A stretch of 64,000 nucleotides of DNA, taken from Streptomyces halobius. GTDB lineage: Bacteria; Actinomycetota; Actinomycetes; Streptomycetales; Streptomycetaceae. Positions within the stretch are counted from its first letter, which is position 1, and every line of letters begins with the position of its first letter. This document shows, in pieces, positions 26,586 to 36,197 of the stretch. The stretch is from the NCBI RefSeq assembly GCF_023277745.1, contig NZ_CP086322.1, positions 620,001-684,000 of the forward strand. Direction: 5' to 3'. Under the pieces are notes generated by a model, which was given only the letters and a program-made list of their open reading frames with translations, searched no databases and was not told the DNA's origin. Made by a program: the position numbers and the translations under genes.

Positions 26586-26960
26586 ATGGCTCAGATGGAA
26601 TCCTCCCTCGCCGATGCGATGTCTACCATCGAGGGCGCTGTCGGCGTCGCTCTCGTCGACTACACCAGCGGTATGGCGCTCGCCACGCTCGGCGACAACC
26701 ATGCCCTGGACCTCAATGTTGCGGCGGCCGGGAACACCGATGTGGTACGCGCCAAACTCCGCACGATGGAAATGCTGGAACTTCAGGGCGCCATTGAGGA
26801 CATGCTCATCACACTGACCTCGCAGTACCACCTGATACGCCCGGTGACGGGCAAGAACGGCAGTGGCCTTTTCCTCTATCTGGTACTGGACCGGAAGCGC
26901 GCCAATCTCGCGCTGGCGCGCCACCGCCTTGCCCGGCTCGAGGCCGATCTGGAGGTGTGA
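26586..26960 (+). CDS. Roadblock/LC7-like protein C of cassette
   Basis: 124 residues, paralogue of the first cassette gene: IEGAVGVALVDYTSGMALATLGDNHALDLN, AIEDMLITLTSQYHLIRPVTGKNGSGLFLYLVLDRKRANLALARHRLARLEADL. ATG at 26586, preceded by AAAGG about 15 nt upstream; the separation of 70 bases from gene B is compatible with one transcript. Its 3' end faces ureD, 48 bases away. Confidence 0.75.
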   Translation: MAQMESSLADAMSTIEGAVGVALVDYTSGMALATLGDNHALDLNVAAAGNTDVVRAKLRTMEMLELQGAIEDMLITLTSQYHLIRPVTGKNGSGLFLYLVLDRKRANLALARHRLARLEADLEV

Positions 26961-27008
26961 CGCCCGAGGTGTGACACCCGCACGCTCTCTGGGCGCCGGT
27001 CCGGGCGC

Positions 27009-27932
27009 TCAGCCGGCTGCGGCGCCCCGGGCTGCCTCGGCGACCTCGTCAAGGAGATGCCGCAGCCGCAGCGCGTCCGGGGCGACGGCCGTGGCCAGCG
27101 CCCCGGGACCGGCCAGCGGCGCCAGCACGCCCTGCCCCGCGCCGTCGCCGCGCCCGGCCCGTTCGCCCGCCGCCTCCCCCAGCAACCGCACCTCGGCCGG
27201 TTTGTCATCGAACTCCGGTCCCACCACGAGGAGCTGGCCGACGGCGCGGTGACCGTCCAGGACGGCCGAGGTATCCCAGCCGGGGACGCCGGGACCGTAG
27301 GCCGTCTCCTGGTCGAGCAGGGTGCGGCCGGCGCGGCGGACCGTCAGCCGGCTGCGCAGCGTGCCCGGGCGTTCGCCGCTGCGGCCCAGGACCTGTTCCT
27401 CGCGCAGGACCAGACGGGCGGTGGGGGCCAGGTCGACGGTCGTCGTCATCCGCAGATCGCTGCCCTCGGCGGAGATCAGCGGTTCGGGGAGCCAGTCGAG
27501 TCGCGCCCCGTCGGCCACCGTCAACCGTACGTCGTAGGTGGCGTGTCCGGCGGTCCGGCCGGGCAGCGCGACGGTCGCCGCGGCGGCCGTGATGTGCAGC
27601 GCCGCGCCCGCCTCGGCGGTGGCCTCGATGCACAGCCTGTCCCCGCCGAGCGGCGCGCTCATGGCGCCCACGACGCACACCCGGGCCTGGTCGCCGTGCG
27701 CCCGGATGCGGCGCAGCGCGAGCGGGCCGTCGCCGTCGAGGACGGGCAGCCGGGTGCCTCCCCCACTCCCGGCTTCTCCCCCACTCCCGGTTTCGCTCAA
27801 GCGGGGGGACCCCCATGAGCGGGAGGTACCCCCACCGTCGGCCCGCGCGACGATCCGGGCGGTGGCCCGCAGCCCGGTCACCGGGAGCACGGCGACCGGG
27901 GTCTTCGCAGGTCCGGGGGGTTCGTGGGTCAT
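27009..27932 (-). CDS. ureD: Urease accessory protein UreD
   Basis: Scaffold that, with UreF and UreG, inserts nickel into apo-urease. 307 residues. Recognisable UreD segments: [91 protein letters not shown]. An in-frame insert of about 27 residues near residue 33 ([11 protein letters not shown]...GSGGG) is Gly/Ser-rich and corresponds to a dispersed repeat in the DNA, not to UreD. ATG overlaps the ureG stop by 4 bases (ATGA). Last gene of the leftward ureABCFGD operon. Confidence 0.88.
   Translation of the reverse strand: MTHEPPGPAKTPVAVLPVTGLRATARIVARADGGGTSRSWGSPRLSETGSGGEAGSGGGTRLPVLDGDGPLALRRIRAHGDQARVCVVGAMSAPLGGDRLCIEATAEAGAALHITAAAATVALPGRTAGHATYDVRLTVADGARLDWLPEPLISAEGSDLRMTTTVDLAPTARLVLREEQVLGRSGERPGTLRSRLTVRRAGRTLLDQETAYGPGVPGWDTSAVLDGHRAVGQLLVVGPEFDDKPAEVRLLGEAAGERAGRGDGAGQGVLAPLAGPGALATAVAPDALRLRHLLDEVAEAARGAAAG
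27757..27838. repeat. Dispersed Streptomyces-type repeat read in frame inside ureD
   Basis: Contains two copies of CTCCCCCACTCCCGG and, on the minus strand, TGGGGGTCCCCCCG and GGGGGTACCTCCC. The same cores occur at 11.83 kb, 48.46 kb and 63.91 kb. It adds a Gly/Ser-rich stretch to UreD without breaking the frame. Confidence 0.7.
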
Positions 27933-28639
27933 GCCGGGCCCGCGGTCCAGTCCGCCAGCCGCGCGCGGACCCAGTCCGCGACGGGCTGCACGCCGTTCTC
28001 CGACTTCAGAGCGGTGAAGAGGACGGGGAGTTCGCCGCGCTGGACCTTGGCGTCGCGGGCCATGCCCTCCAGGTCGACGCCCACATAGGGCGCGAGGTCG
28101 GTCTTGTTGATGACGAGCAGGTCGGAGGTGGTGACGCCCGGGCCGCCCTTGCGGGGGATGTCGTCGCCGCCCGCGACGTCGATGACGAAGATCTGGGCAT
28201 CGACCAGGCCCTTGGAGAAGGTCGCGGTGAGGTTGTCGCCGCCCGACTCCACCAGCACCAGGTCGAGCCGTCCGATGCCCTCGGAAGAGAACGCGGCCTC
28301 CAGGTCCTCCACCGCCTCCAGGTTGGCGGAGATGTCGTCACGGATCGCGGTGTGCGGACAGGCCCCGGTCTCCACGGCGGAGATCCGCTCGGCGGGCAGT
28401 ACGGCCTCACGGAGCAGGAATTCGGCGTCCTCACGGGTGTAGATGTCGTTGGTGACGACGGCGATGGACAGCTCGTCGCGCAACGCGCGGCACAGGGCGG
28501 CGACGGTGGCGGTCTTGCCGGTGCCGACCGGCCCGCCCAGGCCGATGCGCAGCGCGCGCCGGGTGCCGTCGGCGCGTATCGGCTCGGTGGCGCTGTAGGT
28601 GTGGCGCTGGGGGAAGGTGTCGTGGTGGTCGAGGTGCAT
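27929..28639 (-). CDS. ureG: Urease accessory GTPase UreG
   Basis: SIMIBI GTPase that powers nickel delivery to urease. 236 residues. P-loop [10 protein letters not shown] (residues 35-44), the nickel-binding CPH motif at 94-96 in [28 protein letters not shown] and the base-specificity motif [12 protein letters not shown]. The short His-rich start ([13 protein letters not shown]) may store metal. GGAG precedes the ATG at 28639 by 6 nt; an upstream ATG lacks a site. It overlaps ureD by 4 bases. Confidence 0.96.
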   Translation of the reverse strand: MHLDHHDTFPQRHTYSATEPIRADGTRRALRIGLGGPVGTGKTATVAALCRALRDELSIAVVTNDIYTREDAEFLLREAVLPAERISAVETGACPHTAIRDDISANLEAVEDLEAAFSSEGIGRLDLVLVESGGDNLTATFSKGLVDAQIFVIDVAGGDDIPRKGGPGVTTSDLLVINKTDLAPYVGVDLEGMARDAKVQRGELPVLFTALKSENGVQPVADWVRARLADWTAGPA

Positions 28640-28678
28640 GCGGACTCCATCGGGGGTTCGTGGGAACACTGGTGGGCG

Positions 28679-29353
28679 TCAGGAGGCGAAAAGGCGTACC
28701 GGCCAGGCGGCGTGCTGTTCCGCGGTGATGTCGAGCAGTGGTGCGGAGGCGGCGGGCAGCGCGTCGACTCCTTCGGTGGCGACGCGACGTGCGGCCCGGG
28801 CCCCCTGCTCCGCGATCTGTTCGAGATCGGCGGCGAGGCGGGCGAGGACGGCGGTGGCGTCGAAGGGGTCCAGACTCAGCAGGCGGACGGCCGCGGTCGC
28901 CGGGCCGCTGATGTTCTCGTAGGCCACGACGTACGCGGCGTCCAGCGGGTCGAGGCCGGCGGACCGGGCGGCGAGGCCGAGGACGACGGGCTGATGGGCG
29001 CCGCGCGGGCGGGCCGCGGCGAGCGCGTCCAGTGCGGCCGACGGCCAGGTGGCGCGGGCGGCCCGCATCATCTGCCGTCCGAGCCGCCGGGCGACCTGCC
29101 GCAGCGCCGGTACGGGCGTCCGGGCGTCGGCGGCGTCGTCCAGGAGGAGGGGATCGCAGCCGGCGGCGGCCGCGGCGGCGAGGCCCGCGGCGACGAGACC
29201 GGCGGTGTGCAGCCTGCCCCGGCAGAAGTGCTCCAGGGTGGCGGCGTCCTTGATGCGTCCCGCGGTGACGGCCGGTTCGGCGCCGCCCGAGTGGGCGTGC
29301 CCTCCGGCGGGGAACCGGCCGTCGGCGAGGACGAGCAGCGCTGCGCGGCTCAT
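28679..29353 (-). CDS. ureF: Urease accessory protein UreF
   Basis: Helical GTPase-activating/gating partner of UreG in nickel insertion. 224 residues. Family cues: LLVLADGRFPAGGHAHSGGAEPAV at the N-terminus (usual UreF start DSRFPSGGFSHSGG), GRLHTAGLVAAG, ARRLGRQMMRAARATWP and QPVVLGLAARSAGLDPLDAAYVVAYENISGPATAAVRLL. ATG at 29353, with only a weak site. It lies 32 bases after ureC and 39 bases before ureG. Confidence 0.92.
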   Translation of the reverse strand: MSRAALLVLADGRFPAGGHAHSGGAEPAVTAGRIKDAATLEHFCRGRLHTAGLVAAGLAAAAAAGCDPLLLDDAADARTPVPALRQVARRLGRQMMRAARATWPSAALDALAAARPRGAHQPVVLGLAARSAGLDPLDAAYVVAYENISGPATAAVRLLSLDPFDATAVLARLAADLEQIAEQGARAARRVATEGVDALPAASAPLLDITAEQHAAWPVRLFAS

Positions 29354-29385
29354 CGGTGCTGTTCCAAATGGTTCATGGACGCCAC

Positions 29386-31107
29386 TCAGAAGAGGAAGTA
29401 CCGCTGGGCCATGGGGAGTTCGACGGCGGGAGCGGGGTCGACCGGCTCGCCGTCGATGGTCACCGTGAAGGTGTCGGGGTCGACGTGGACGCGTGGCACG
29501 GCGTCGTTGTTGCGCATATCGGCCTTGGTGACGCCTCGGGTGCTGTGGATGGCCTCGAAGGACTTGGTCAGCGGGAGCCGCTCGGGGAGAGCGTCGTCGA
29601 GGGCCTGCCGGGAGACGAAGTTGACCGAGTTGCTGCCCGGTGCCCGGCCGGTGGCACCGAACATCGGGCGGGGCAGGACCGGCTGCGGGGTGGGGATCGA
29701 GGCATTGGCGTCGCCCATCTGCGCATAGGCGATCTGGCCGCCCTTGAGGACGAGTTGTGGTTTGACGCCGAAGAACGCCGGGTCCCACAGCACGAGATCG
29801 GCGAGCTTGCCGTCCTCGACCGAGCCGACGAGGTGCCCGATGCCCTGGGAGACGGCCGCGTTGACGGTGTACTTGGCGACATAGCGGCGAGCGCGGTGGT
29901 TGTCCGCGCCGCCGTCGCCGGGCAGGGCGCCCCGGCGCCGCTTCATCACGTGCGCGGTCTGCCACGTACGCAGCACGACCTCGCCGATCCGGCCCATGGC
30001 CTGGGCGTCGGAGGCCATGATCGAGATGGCGCCGAGGTCGTGCAGGATGTCCTCGGCGGCGATGGTGGACGGCCGGATCCGGGACTCGGCGAAGGCGAGG
30101 TCCTCCGGGACGGCGGGGTTGAGGTGGTGACAGACCATCAGCATGTCGAGGTGCTCCTCGACGGTGTTGACGGTGTGCGGCCGGGTGGGGTTGGTGGACG
30201 CGGGCAGCACATTCGGCTCCGAGACCATCGCGATCATGTCGGGGGCGTGGCCGCCGCCGGCGCCTTCGACATGGAACGCGTGGACGGAGCGGCCCGCGAT
30301 GGCGGCGAGGGTGTCACCGAGGAAGCCGGCCTCGTTGAGGGTGTCGGTGTGGATGGCGAGCTGGGCGCCGCTCTCCTCGCAGACGCCCAGGCAGGTGTCG
30401 AGGGCGGCGGGGGTCGCGCCCCAGTCCTCATGGATCTTGAAGCCGAGGATGCCGGCCCGCAGCTGATCCCGCAGTGAGGCGACGGAGGTGGTGTTGCCCT
30501 TGCCGAGCAGTCCGACATTGACCGGCAGGGAGTCCATCGACTCGAACATCCGGGCGACATGCCAGGCGCCAGGGGTGATGGTGGTGGCCTTGCTGCCCTC
30601 GGCGGGTCCGGTGCCGCCGCCGATCAGCGTGGTGACGCCGGAGGCCAGCGCCTCGTCCGCCTGCTGGGGGCAGATGAAGTGGACGTGGCTGTCGATGGCA
30701 CCGGCGGTGAGGATCTTGCCGTTGCCGGCGATGACCTCGGTCTCCGGGCCGATGACGAGATCAGGGTGGACGCCGTCCATCGTGTCCGGATTGCCGGCCT
30801 TGCCCAGGCCGACGATCCGCCCGTCCCGTATGCCCACATCGGCCTTGACGATGCCCCAGTGGTCCAGCACGACCGCGCCGGTGATCACGGTGTCGGGGGT
30901 GCCCTCGGCGCGGGTGGCGCGGGACTGGCCCATCGATTCGCGGATCACCTTGCCGCCGCCGAAGACGGCCTCGTCGCCGGCCCTGCCCGGCCCTCCGGAG
31001 CGGTCCTCGGTGATCTCGATGACGAGATCGGTGTCGGCGAGCCGGATCCGGTCACCGGCCGTCGGGCCGAAGAGATCGGCGTACGCCTGGCGTGTCAGCT
31101 CAGCCAT
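29386..31107 (-). CDS. ureC: Urease alpha subunit
   Basis: Catalytic subunit; hydrolyses urea to ammonia and carbamate at a di-nickel centre. 573 residues. All active-site elements are present: His141/His143 in [10 protein letters not shown], carbamylated Lys224 in GFKIHEDWG, His253, His279 ([13 protein letters not shown]), the mobile-flap Cys326-His327 in MVCHHLN, and Asp367 in [11 protein letters not shown]-terminus [28 protein letters not shown] is standard. Its first 8 bases overlap the end of ureB, showing translational coupling. Most conserved member of the operon. Confidence 0.98.
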   Translation of the reverse strand: MAELTRQAYADLFGPTAGDRIRLADTDLVIEITEDRSGGPGRAGDEAVFGGGKVIRESMGQSRATRAEGTPDTVITGAVVLDHWGIVKADVGIRDGRIVGLGKAGNPDTMDGVHPDLVIGPETEVIAGNGKILTAGAIDSHVHFICPQQADEALASGVTTLIGGGTGPAEGSKATTITPGAWHVARMFESMDSLPVNVGLLGKGNTTSVASLRDQLRAGILGFKIHEDWGATPAALDTCLGVCEESGAQLAIHTDTLNEAGFLGDTLAAIAGRSVHAFHVEGAGGGHAPDMIAMVSEPNVLPASTNPTRPHTVNTVEEHLDMLMVCHHLNPAVPEDLAFAESRIRPSTIAAEDILHDLGAISIMASDAQAMGRIGEVVLRTWQTAHVMKRRRGALPGDGGADNHRARRYVAKYTVNAAVSQGIGHLVGSVEDGKLADLVLWDPAFFGVKPQLVLKGGQIAYAQMGDANASIPTPQPVLPRPMFGATGRAPGSNSVNFVSRQALDDALPERLPLTKSFEAIHSTRGVTKADMRNNDAVPRVHVDPDTFTVTIDGEPVDPAPAVELPMAQRYFLF

Positions 31108-31411
31108 CGAGAGTGCCTCCGGTCTCGCCCCGCAGGCCCGCGACGATCCGTTTGCCCGCGATGGGGACGAGTTCGACCTCGGTGGGGATGCCGGGCTCGA
31201 AGCGGACGGCGGAGCCGGCGGCGACGTTCAGCCGCCTGCCGTGTGCGGCCGCGCGGTCGAAGTCGAGGCCGGGGTTGGCCTCGGCGAAGTGGTAGTGGGA
31301 GCCGACCTGGACGGGACGGTCGGCGGCGTTGAGGACGGTCATACGCGTGACGGGGTGGCCTTCGTTGAGGCGCACCGGCTCCTCTGCGTGGAGGATCTGT
31401 CCCGGGATCAT
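31100..31411 (-). CDS. ureB: Urease beta subunit
   Basis: 103 residues: [53 protein letters not shown], then [17 protein letters not shown] and [12 protein letters not shown]. Structural subunit that packs against UreC. It starts 17 bases after ureA and overlaps ureC by 8 bases. Confidence 0.97.
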   Translation of the reverse strand: MIPGQILHAEEPVRLNEGHPVTRMTVLNAADRPVQVGSHYHFAEANPGLDFDRAAAHGRRLNVAAGSAVRFEPGIPTEVELVPIAGKRIVAGLRGETGGTLDG

Positions 31412-31428
31412 CTTCGGCTCTCCCGTGG

Positions 31429-31731
31429 TCAGTCGATGGGCTGGTGGACGGTGACGAGCTTGGTGCCGTCCGGGAAGGTCGCCTCGACCTGCACATCGTG
31501 GATCATCTCGGGGACCCCTTCCATGACGTCATCGCGGCTGAGCACCTTGCGCCCGGAGGACATCAGCTCGGCGACGGAACGGCCGTCCCGTGCGCCTTCG
31601 AGGATGTGGGCGGTCAGCAGGGCAACGGACTCCGGGTGGTTCAGCTTCAGTCCACGGGACCGTCGCTTTTCGGCCACGTCTGCCGCCACATGAATCAGCA
31701 GCCGCTCCTGCTCATGCGGGGTCAGTTGCAT
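31429..31731 (-). CDS. ureA: Urease gamma subunit
   Basis: 100 residues: [91 protein letters not shown]. First gene of the operon. ATG at 31731 gives the standard N-terminus; GAGGTGGAAC lies upstream. The urease operon has no ureE, as usual in Streptomyces. Candidate nitrogen-regulator site 160 bp upstream. Confidence 0.97.
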   Translation of the reverse strand: MQLTPHEQERLLIHVAADVAEKRRSRGLKLNHPESVALLTAHILEGARDGRSVAELMSSGRKVLSRDDVMEGVPEMIHDVQVEATFPDGTKLVTVHQPID

Positions 31732-33070
<1,339 letters not shown>

Positions 33071-33078
33071 CGCTCCCG

Positions 33079-33235
33079 CTGCGCTGAACAGCCGTCATAG
33101 CCGGCACCAGCGGCGCCTGCTGCGCTGAACAGCCGATACCACCGGCACCCGTGCGCCCGCTGCGCTGAACAGCCACGACAACGGGCACCCATGGCGCCCG
33201 CCGCATCGACCGGCCGTCACGGCGGCACCCGCACA
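33079..33235. repeat. Tandem repeat of about 41 bp, four units, downstream of aminopeptidase
   Basis: Units begin with CTGCGCTGAACAGCC at 33079, 33120 and 33160, and a fourth diverged unit starts near 33199. Spacing 41, 40, 39. Each continues with a variable part ending in GGCACC...GCGCCCG. No spacer diversity of CRISPR type. Confidence 0.85.
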
Positions 33236-33245
33236 ACCTCAGAGG

Positions 33246-33560
33246 TCAGTTCTCGCGACCCGGTCGCCGATCCCCGGCGCCCGGGTCGCGGTGTTCTGCC
33301 GCGATGCCGAAGCGCTGCCGTTCACCCGGAGCGGACGGCAGCTGCCGCACGGTGGAGACCGTGCTGATCACCTGTTCCTCCTCCGGCCGGCGCTGATCAC
33401 GCCCCAGTTCTTCGAGGAGCTCCAGGTCAGCGGCGGACACCAGCGCCACCAGGGGCTTTCCGTGGCGCGTCACGACCACCCGCTCACCGCCGTAGACGAC
33501 GCGGTTGATCAGATCCGCGAGCTCGGCGCGGGCTTGCGTCACCGGAATTTCGTGGGCCAT
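33246..33560 (-). CDS. Phd/YefM-family antitoxin, apparently orphan
   Basis: 104 residues. The N-terminal Phd/YefM DNA-binding fold is clear: [52 protein letters not shown]. The C-terminal 45 residues, normally the toxin-neutralising region, are polar and of no recognisable type. No YoeB, Doc or other toxin gene follows: downstream there is only the 41-bp tandem repeat. It diverges from a clpP paralogue with a palindromic operator between them. It may be a repressor without a toxin, or act on a toxin elsewhere. Confidence 0.82.
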   Translation of the reverse strand: MAHEIPVTQARAELADLINRVVYGGERVVVTRHGKPLVALVSAADLELLEELGRDQRRPEEEQVISTVSTVRQLPSAPGERQRFGIAAEHRDPGAGDRRPGREN

Positions 33561-33579
33561 GTTCCCATTCTATCCGGAC

Positions 33580-33593
33580 GTACATCCTGTACA
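33580..33593. promoter_or_regulatory. GTACA-N3-TGTAC palindrome with TGTACA core
   Basis: GTACATCCTGTAC at 33580-33592, with TGTACA at 33588-33593, 20 bp from the antitoxin start and 28 bp from the clpP start. YefM antitoxins bind TGTACA cores in their own operators, so this is a likely autoregulatory site that could also control clpP. Confidence 0.6.
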
Positions 33594-33620
33594 TTTTTTA
33601 CGGAGGAGAGGAGCACAGCC

Positions 33621-34256
33621 ATGCTGCGACCCACAGCCCGCTATGTCCTGCCGGAGTTCACCGAGCGCACCTCCAGCGGGACCCGTACCCTCGACCCGTA
33701 CTCCAAGCTGCTCGACGAACGCATCGTCTTCCTGGGCACCCCCATCGACGACACCGCCGCCAACGACGTCATGGCGCAGCTCATCCATCTCGAACACGCC
33801 GCTCCCGAGCAGGACATCTCGCTCTACGTCAACTCGCCCGGCGGCTCCTTCACCGCGATGACCGCGATCTACGACACGATGCGTTTCGTGTCCTGTGACG
33901 TCGCGACCTTCTGCCTGGGGCAGGCCGCGTCCGCCGCCGCGGTCCTGCTGGCCGCCGGCACCCCCGGGAAGCGGCTGGCGCTGCCCAGTGCCCGGATCCT
34001 GATCCACCAGCCGGCGCTGTCCGAGCCGATCGAGGGGCAGGCCACCGACCTGGGGATTCACGCGGAGGAGCTGCTGCGCACCCGCGACACGCTGGAGCAG
34101 CTCCTGGCCCGGCACACCGGACAGCCACGCGAGCGGATCACTGCGGACATCGAACGCGACAAGATCTTCGACGCCCGCGGCGCCCAGGAGTACGGCCTGG
34201 TCGACGGGCTCACCCACGACCGCAAGCGGTCGTCCGTCTCTCCCGTCGCGCGGTGA
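33621..34256 (+). CDS. clpP: ClpP-family serine protease (paralogue)
   Basis: Proteolytic subunit of a Clp protease. 211 residues, with triad Ser104 ([13 protein letters not shown]), His129 (ARILIHQP) and Asp180 (IERDKIFDA). [20 protein letters not shown] and EYGLVDGL are standard. The oligomerisation handle ([20 protein letters not shown]) is intact. Streptomyces have five clpP genes, two of them in the essential clpP1P2 operon; this one is divergent from an antitoxin gene and followed by a small gene of unknown function, so it is one of the accessory copies. GGAGGAGAGGAG lies upstream of the ATG at 33621. Confidence 0.92.
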   Translation: MLRPTARYVLPEFTERTSSGTRTLDPYSKLLDERIVFLGTPIDDTAANDVMAQLIHLEHAAPEQDISLYVNSPGGSFTAMTAIYDTMRFVSCDVATFCLGQAASAAAVLLAAGTPGKRLALPSARILIHQPALSEPIEGQATDLGIHAEELLRTRDTLEQLLARHTGQPRERITADIERDKIFDARGAQEYGLVDGLTHDRKRSSVSPVAR

Positions 34257-34262
34257 GCGCAC

Positions 34263-34571
34263 GTGCTGCCGCCCGAGCTGCCGCCGCTGCCCGCGCTGAC
34301 GCGGGCCGAGGGCGAGCTGATCGACCGCTATCTGGAGGTGCTGGACCTGCTGGGCCGGATCAATCCGACCCGCAGCGGCTCCACGTACCGCGGTCTGCGC
34401 GCCGCCCAGGCGCTGGTCGGCAAGGCCGCCGAGCTGCGGGACGCGCTGACGCTGATGCATGACCGGGGCGAGAGCGAGCTGCACTCCGAGACGCTGGCGC
34501 GGGCCCTGCGGGTCCTGGACGGCGAGCGCCGGTCCCAGCTCGTCACGGTGCCACCACCGGAAGAGATCTGA
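34263..34571 (+). CDS. Small helical protein encoded after clpP
   Basis: 102 residues, GTG start 6 bases after the clpP stop, so likely translated by coupling. Sequence: ALTRAEGELIDRYLEVLDLLGRINPTRSGSTYRGLRAAQALVGKAAELRDALTLMHDRGESELHSETLARALRVLDGERRSQLVTV. Mostly amphipathic helix; no signal peptide, no known domain. The position suggests an adaptor or regulator of this ClpP (inference). The stop lies inside a 15-bp tandem duplication. Confidence 0.65.
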   Translation: MLPPELPPLPALTRAEGELIDRYLEVLDLLGRINPTRSGSTYRGLRAAQALVGKAAELRDALTLMHDRGESELHSETLARALRVLDGERRSQLVTVPPPEEI

Positions 34572-34593
34572 CGCCGACAGATCTGACGCCGAC
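34564..34593. repeat. 15-bp perfect tandem duplication spanning a stop codon
   Basis: AGATCTGACGCCGAC at 34564-34578 and 34579-34593. The TGA stop of the small gene (34569-34571) is in the first copy and is repeated in the second. Confidence 0.95.
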
Positions 34594-34996
34594 ACTCCCG
34601 GAACCGGCCTGCCCGTACGGCGTAGCGCTTTCCCCCGTCACAGGGAGGCGACGATTTGCGCGGCGTGCGCACCCCTGCGTACATCGCCGAGCGTTTCCCC
34701 CTGGTCCCGGGGCCGTCGACCGTCTCACGAATGCCGCAAAACAATCATCACTCACCATTTAGAGCATATGTGACCAATACCACATATCGCGTTTTCAGTT
34801 GGGAATCCGGACGTGCGGTGCGTGAGGATCCCTTCGACGACAAGACCCCGCCACAGCGACGGGGCGGTCCGGACGGGCGCCTTGTCCCGCCGCCGTCCGG
34901 ATGTCCGGTCGACGCAGTGGCCGGCGGGAGCGGAGGACCCGAGCACCATGGGCCCCGACTGGGCCTCCTTCGCAAGCGGCTGACGAAGGGTTGCGC
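34572..34996. promoter_or_regulatory. 425-bp leader/promoter region of the NlpC/P60 gene
   Basis: No gene. The first half ends in an A/T-rich stretch (34735-34800) with an inverted repeat ATATGTG-N8-CACATAT at 34766-34787; the inner part, GTG-N8-CAC, resembles the actinobacterial Crp site. The second half is a GC-rich leader of about 200 bases with several hairpins, including GAGCGGAGGACCC, which resembles a conserved block of the c-di-AMP (ydaO) riboswitch, but the rest of that fold is not visible. Confidence 0.45.
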
Positions 34997-35470
34997 ATGA
35001 CCATGCGCACGCATGTGCCGCAACTGCTGGCACGCACCGGCACCATCTCCGCCCTGGCGCTCGCCGCGATCGGCGGCACCCTGGTGGCCCCCGGCGCGAT
35101 CACGGACGCCGAGGCCACATCCGTCCCCGTCAAAGCGGTGCGGATCGCCGCCTCCAAGCAGGGCTCCCCCTACCGGTTCGGCGCCCAAGGACCACACAGC
35201 TTCGACTGTTCGGGGCTGACGCGATACTCGTTCAAGCGCGCGGGGAAGGCCCTGCCACGCACCGCCGCTCAGCAGTACAAGCACACCAAGCGGGTGTCCG
35301 CCGCCCACCGCAAGCGCGGCGACCTGGTCTTCTTCCACGGGCGCCGGGGCGTTTACCACGTCGGCATCTACGCGGGCAAAGGCCGGATCTGGCATGCGCC
35401 GAAGACCGGCAGCGCCGTCCGCCTGGAGCGGATCTGGAGCCGTGCCGTCTCGTACGGGCGGGTGCGCTGA
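34997..35470 (+). CDS. Secreted NlpC/P60 peptidoglycan endopeptidase
   Basis: 157-residue precursor with signal peptide (LLARTGTISALALAAIGGTLVAPGA). The NlpC/P60 domain covers residues 46-157: catalytic Cys71 in SFDCSGLTRYSF, His121 in VYHVGIYAGKG and a third polar residue His133 in RIWHAPKTG. It cleaves stem peptides or crossbridges in the wall. GAAGGG is 6 nt before the ATG at 34997. It is single-domain, without SH3 or LysM repeats. Long A/T-rich and structured leader upstream suggests regulation by Crp or an RNA element (inference). Confidence 0.9.
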   Translation: MTMRTHVPQLLARTGTISALALAAIGGTLVAPGAITDAEATSVPVKAVRIAASKQGSPYRFGAQGPHSFDCSGLTRYSFKRAGKALPRTAAQQYKHTKRVSAAHRKRGDLVFFHGRRGVYHVGIYAGKGRIWHAPKTGSAVRLERIWSRAVSYGRVR

Positions 35471-35623
35471 CCTGCGGTAATGCGCCGGCCCGGTCAATTG
35501 TCAGTGGGGCTCGGTAACTTGACCCCATGACCACGGAATCAGGCGGGCCGCCGACGACCAGGGAGCTCTCGGCCCGCGGACTCCCGGCCCGCGGACGGAG
35601 CGTCGGGCCGGTGCCCGCCCGTC

Positions 35624-35720
35624 TCAGGCGAGCGCCACCTCGACCAGCAGGATGCCGCCCAGGGCGGTCAGCAGGACACCGGTGGTGGCCTCCAGGGCGC
35701 GTGCGATCCGATGCCGGCTC
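35624..35720 (-). pseudogene. C-terminal remnant of a LysE/RhtB-type exporter
   Basis: On the minus strand RHRIARALEATTGVLLTALGGILLVEVALA followed by TGA matches the end of LysE-family exporters (last membrane helix). The rest of the gene is missing: just to its right, in the opposite strand, the sequence is already the interior of a LysR regulator. To its left (35527-35620) a short piece beginning ATGACCACGGAATCAGG may be another gene start remnant. Confidence 0.6.
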
Positions 35721-36160
35721 CGGACGGGGTGCGGCTGGAGCCGCCGCTGACCGAGGAACTGGTACTCGTCACGGCGCCGGGCCACGCGCTGTCGGCGGGC
35801 ACGGGACGGCTGCCGCTGGCCGAGCTGGCCGGCCATCCGCTGGTCAGCATGGCGCCGGCCAACCCCAACCGGCGTGCGGTGGAAGCGGCGCTGACGGCGG
35901 CCGGGGCGAGTGTGGCGGTGCGCCGCGAGTCGCCGGGTTATGCCGTGGTGTGCGCGTCGGTGAGCGCCGGACTCGGGGTGGCGGGTCCCGCAGATGATGG
36001 CGGCCGGGGCGGTGCCCCCGCTGGGGATCCGCCGCCTGGAACCACCCGATCTGCACCGCATCATCTCGGTGGCCTACCGGACCGCCGGCGGCGGCCCCCG
36101 GCCGCGGACACCCTGCGTGCCCTGCTGCGCGGCGCCTTCGCCCGTCATGCCGCGCCGTGA
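35711..36160 (+). pseudogene. LysR-family regulator remnant with frameshifts
   Basis: The first part reads as the LysR effector domain: LTEELVLVTAPGHALSAGTGRLPLAELAGHPLVSMAPANPNRRAVEAALTAAG...SPGYAVVCASVSAGLGVA. At about 35985 the frame shifts; the next 35 codons (PQMMAAGAVPPLGIRRLEPPDLHRIISVAYRTAGG) are in another frame, and near 36100 it returns for AADTLRALLRGAFARHAAP. The helix-turn-helix half is absent. Together with the lysE piece it marks an internal deletion in a divergent lysE-lysR pair. Confidence 0.75.
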
Positions 36161-36164
36161 GTCC

Positions 36165-36192
36165 GGATGAGTGAGTCCGCACTCACTCATCC
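36165..36192. terminator. Bidirectional terminator
   Basis: Perfect 12-bp stem (36165-36176 with 36181-36192), 4-nt loop, between the lysR remnant and the leftward ATP-binding protein gene. Confidence 0.8.
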
Positions 36193-36197
36193 AGCCC

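Noticed and set aside
33079..33235. CRISPR-like array
   Set aside because: Repeat units are head-to-tail and imperfect, with no unique spacers of constant length and no cas genes.
34900..34996. Complete c-di-AMP riboswitch before the NlpC/P60 gene
   Set aside because: Only one conserved block is recognisable and the remaining length before the start codon is too short for the known fold; kept only as a weak finding.
35527..35997. Gene starting at 35527
   Set aside because: After about 20 codons it reads only the antisense of lysE/lysR remnants; possibly a leftover 5' end, not a functional gene.
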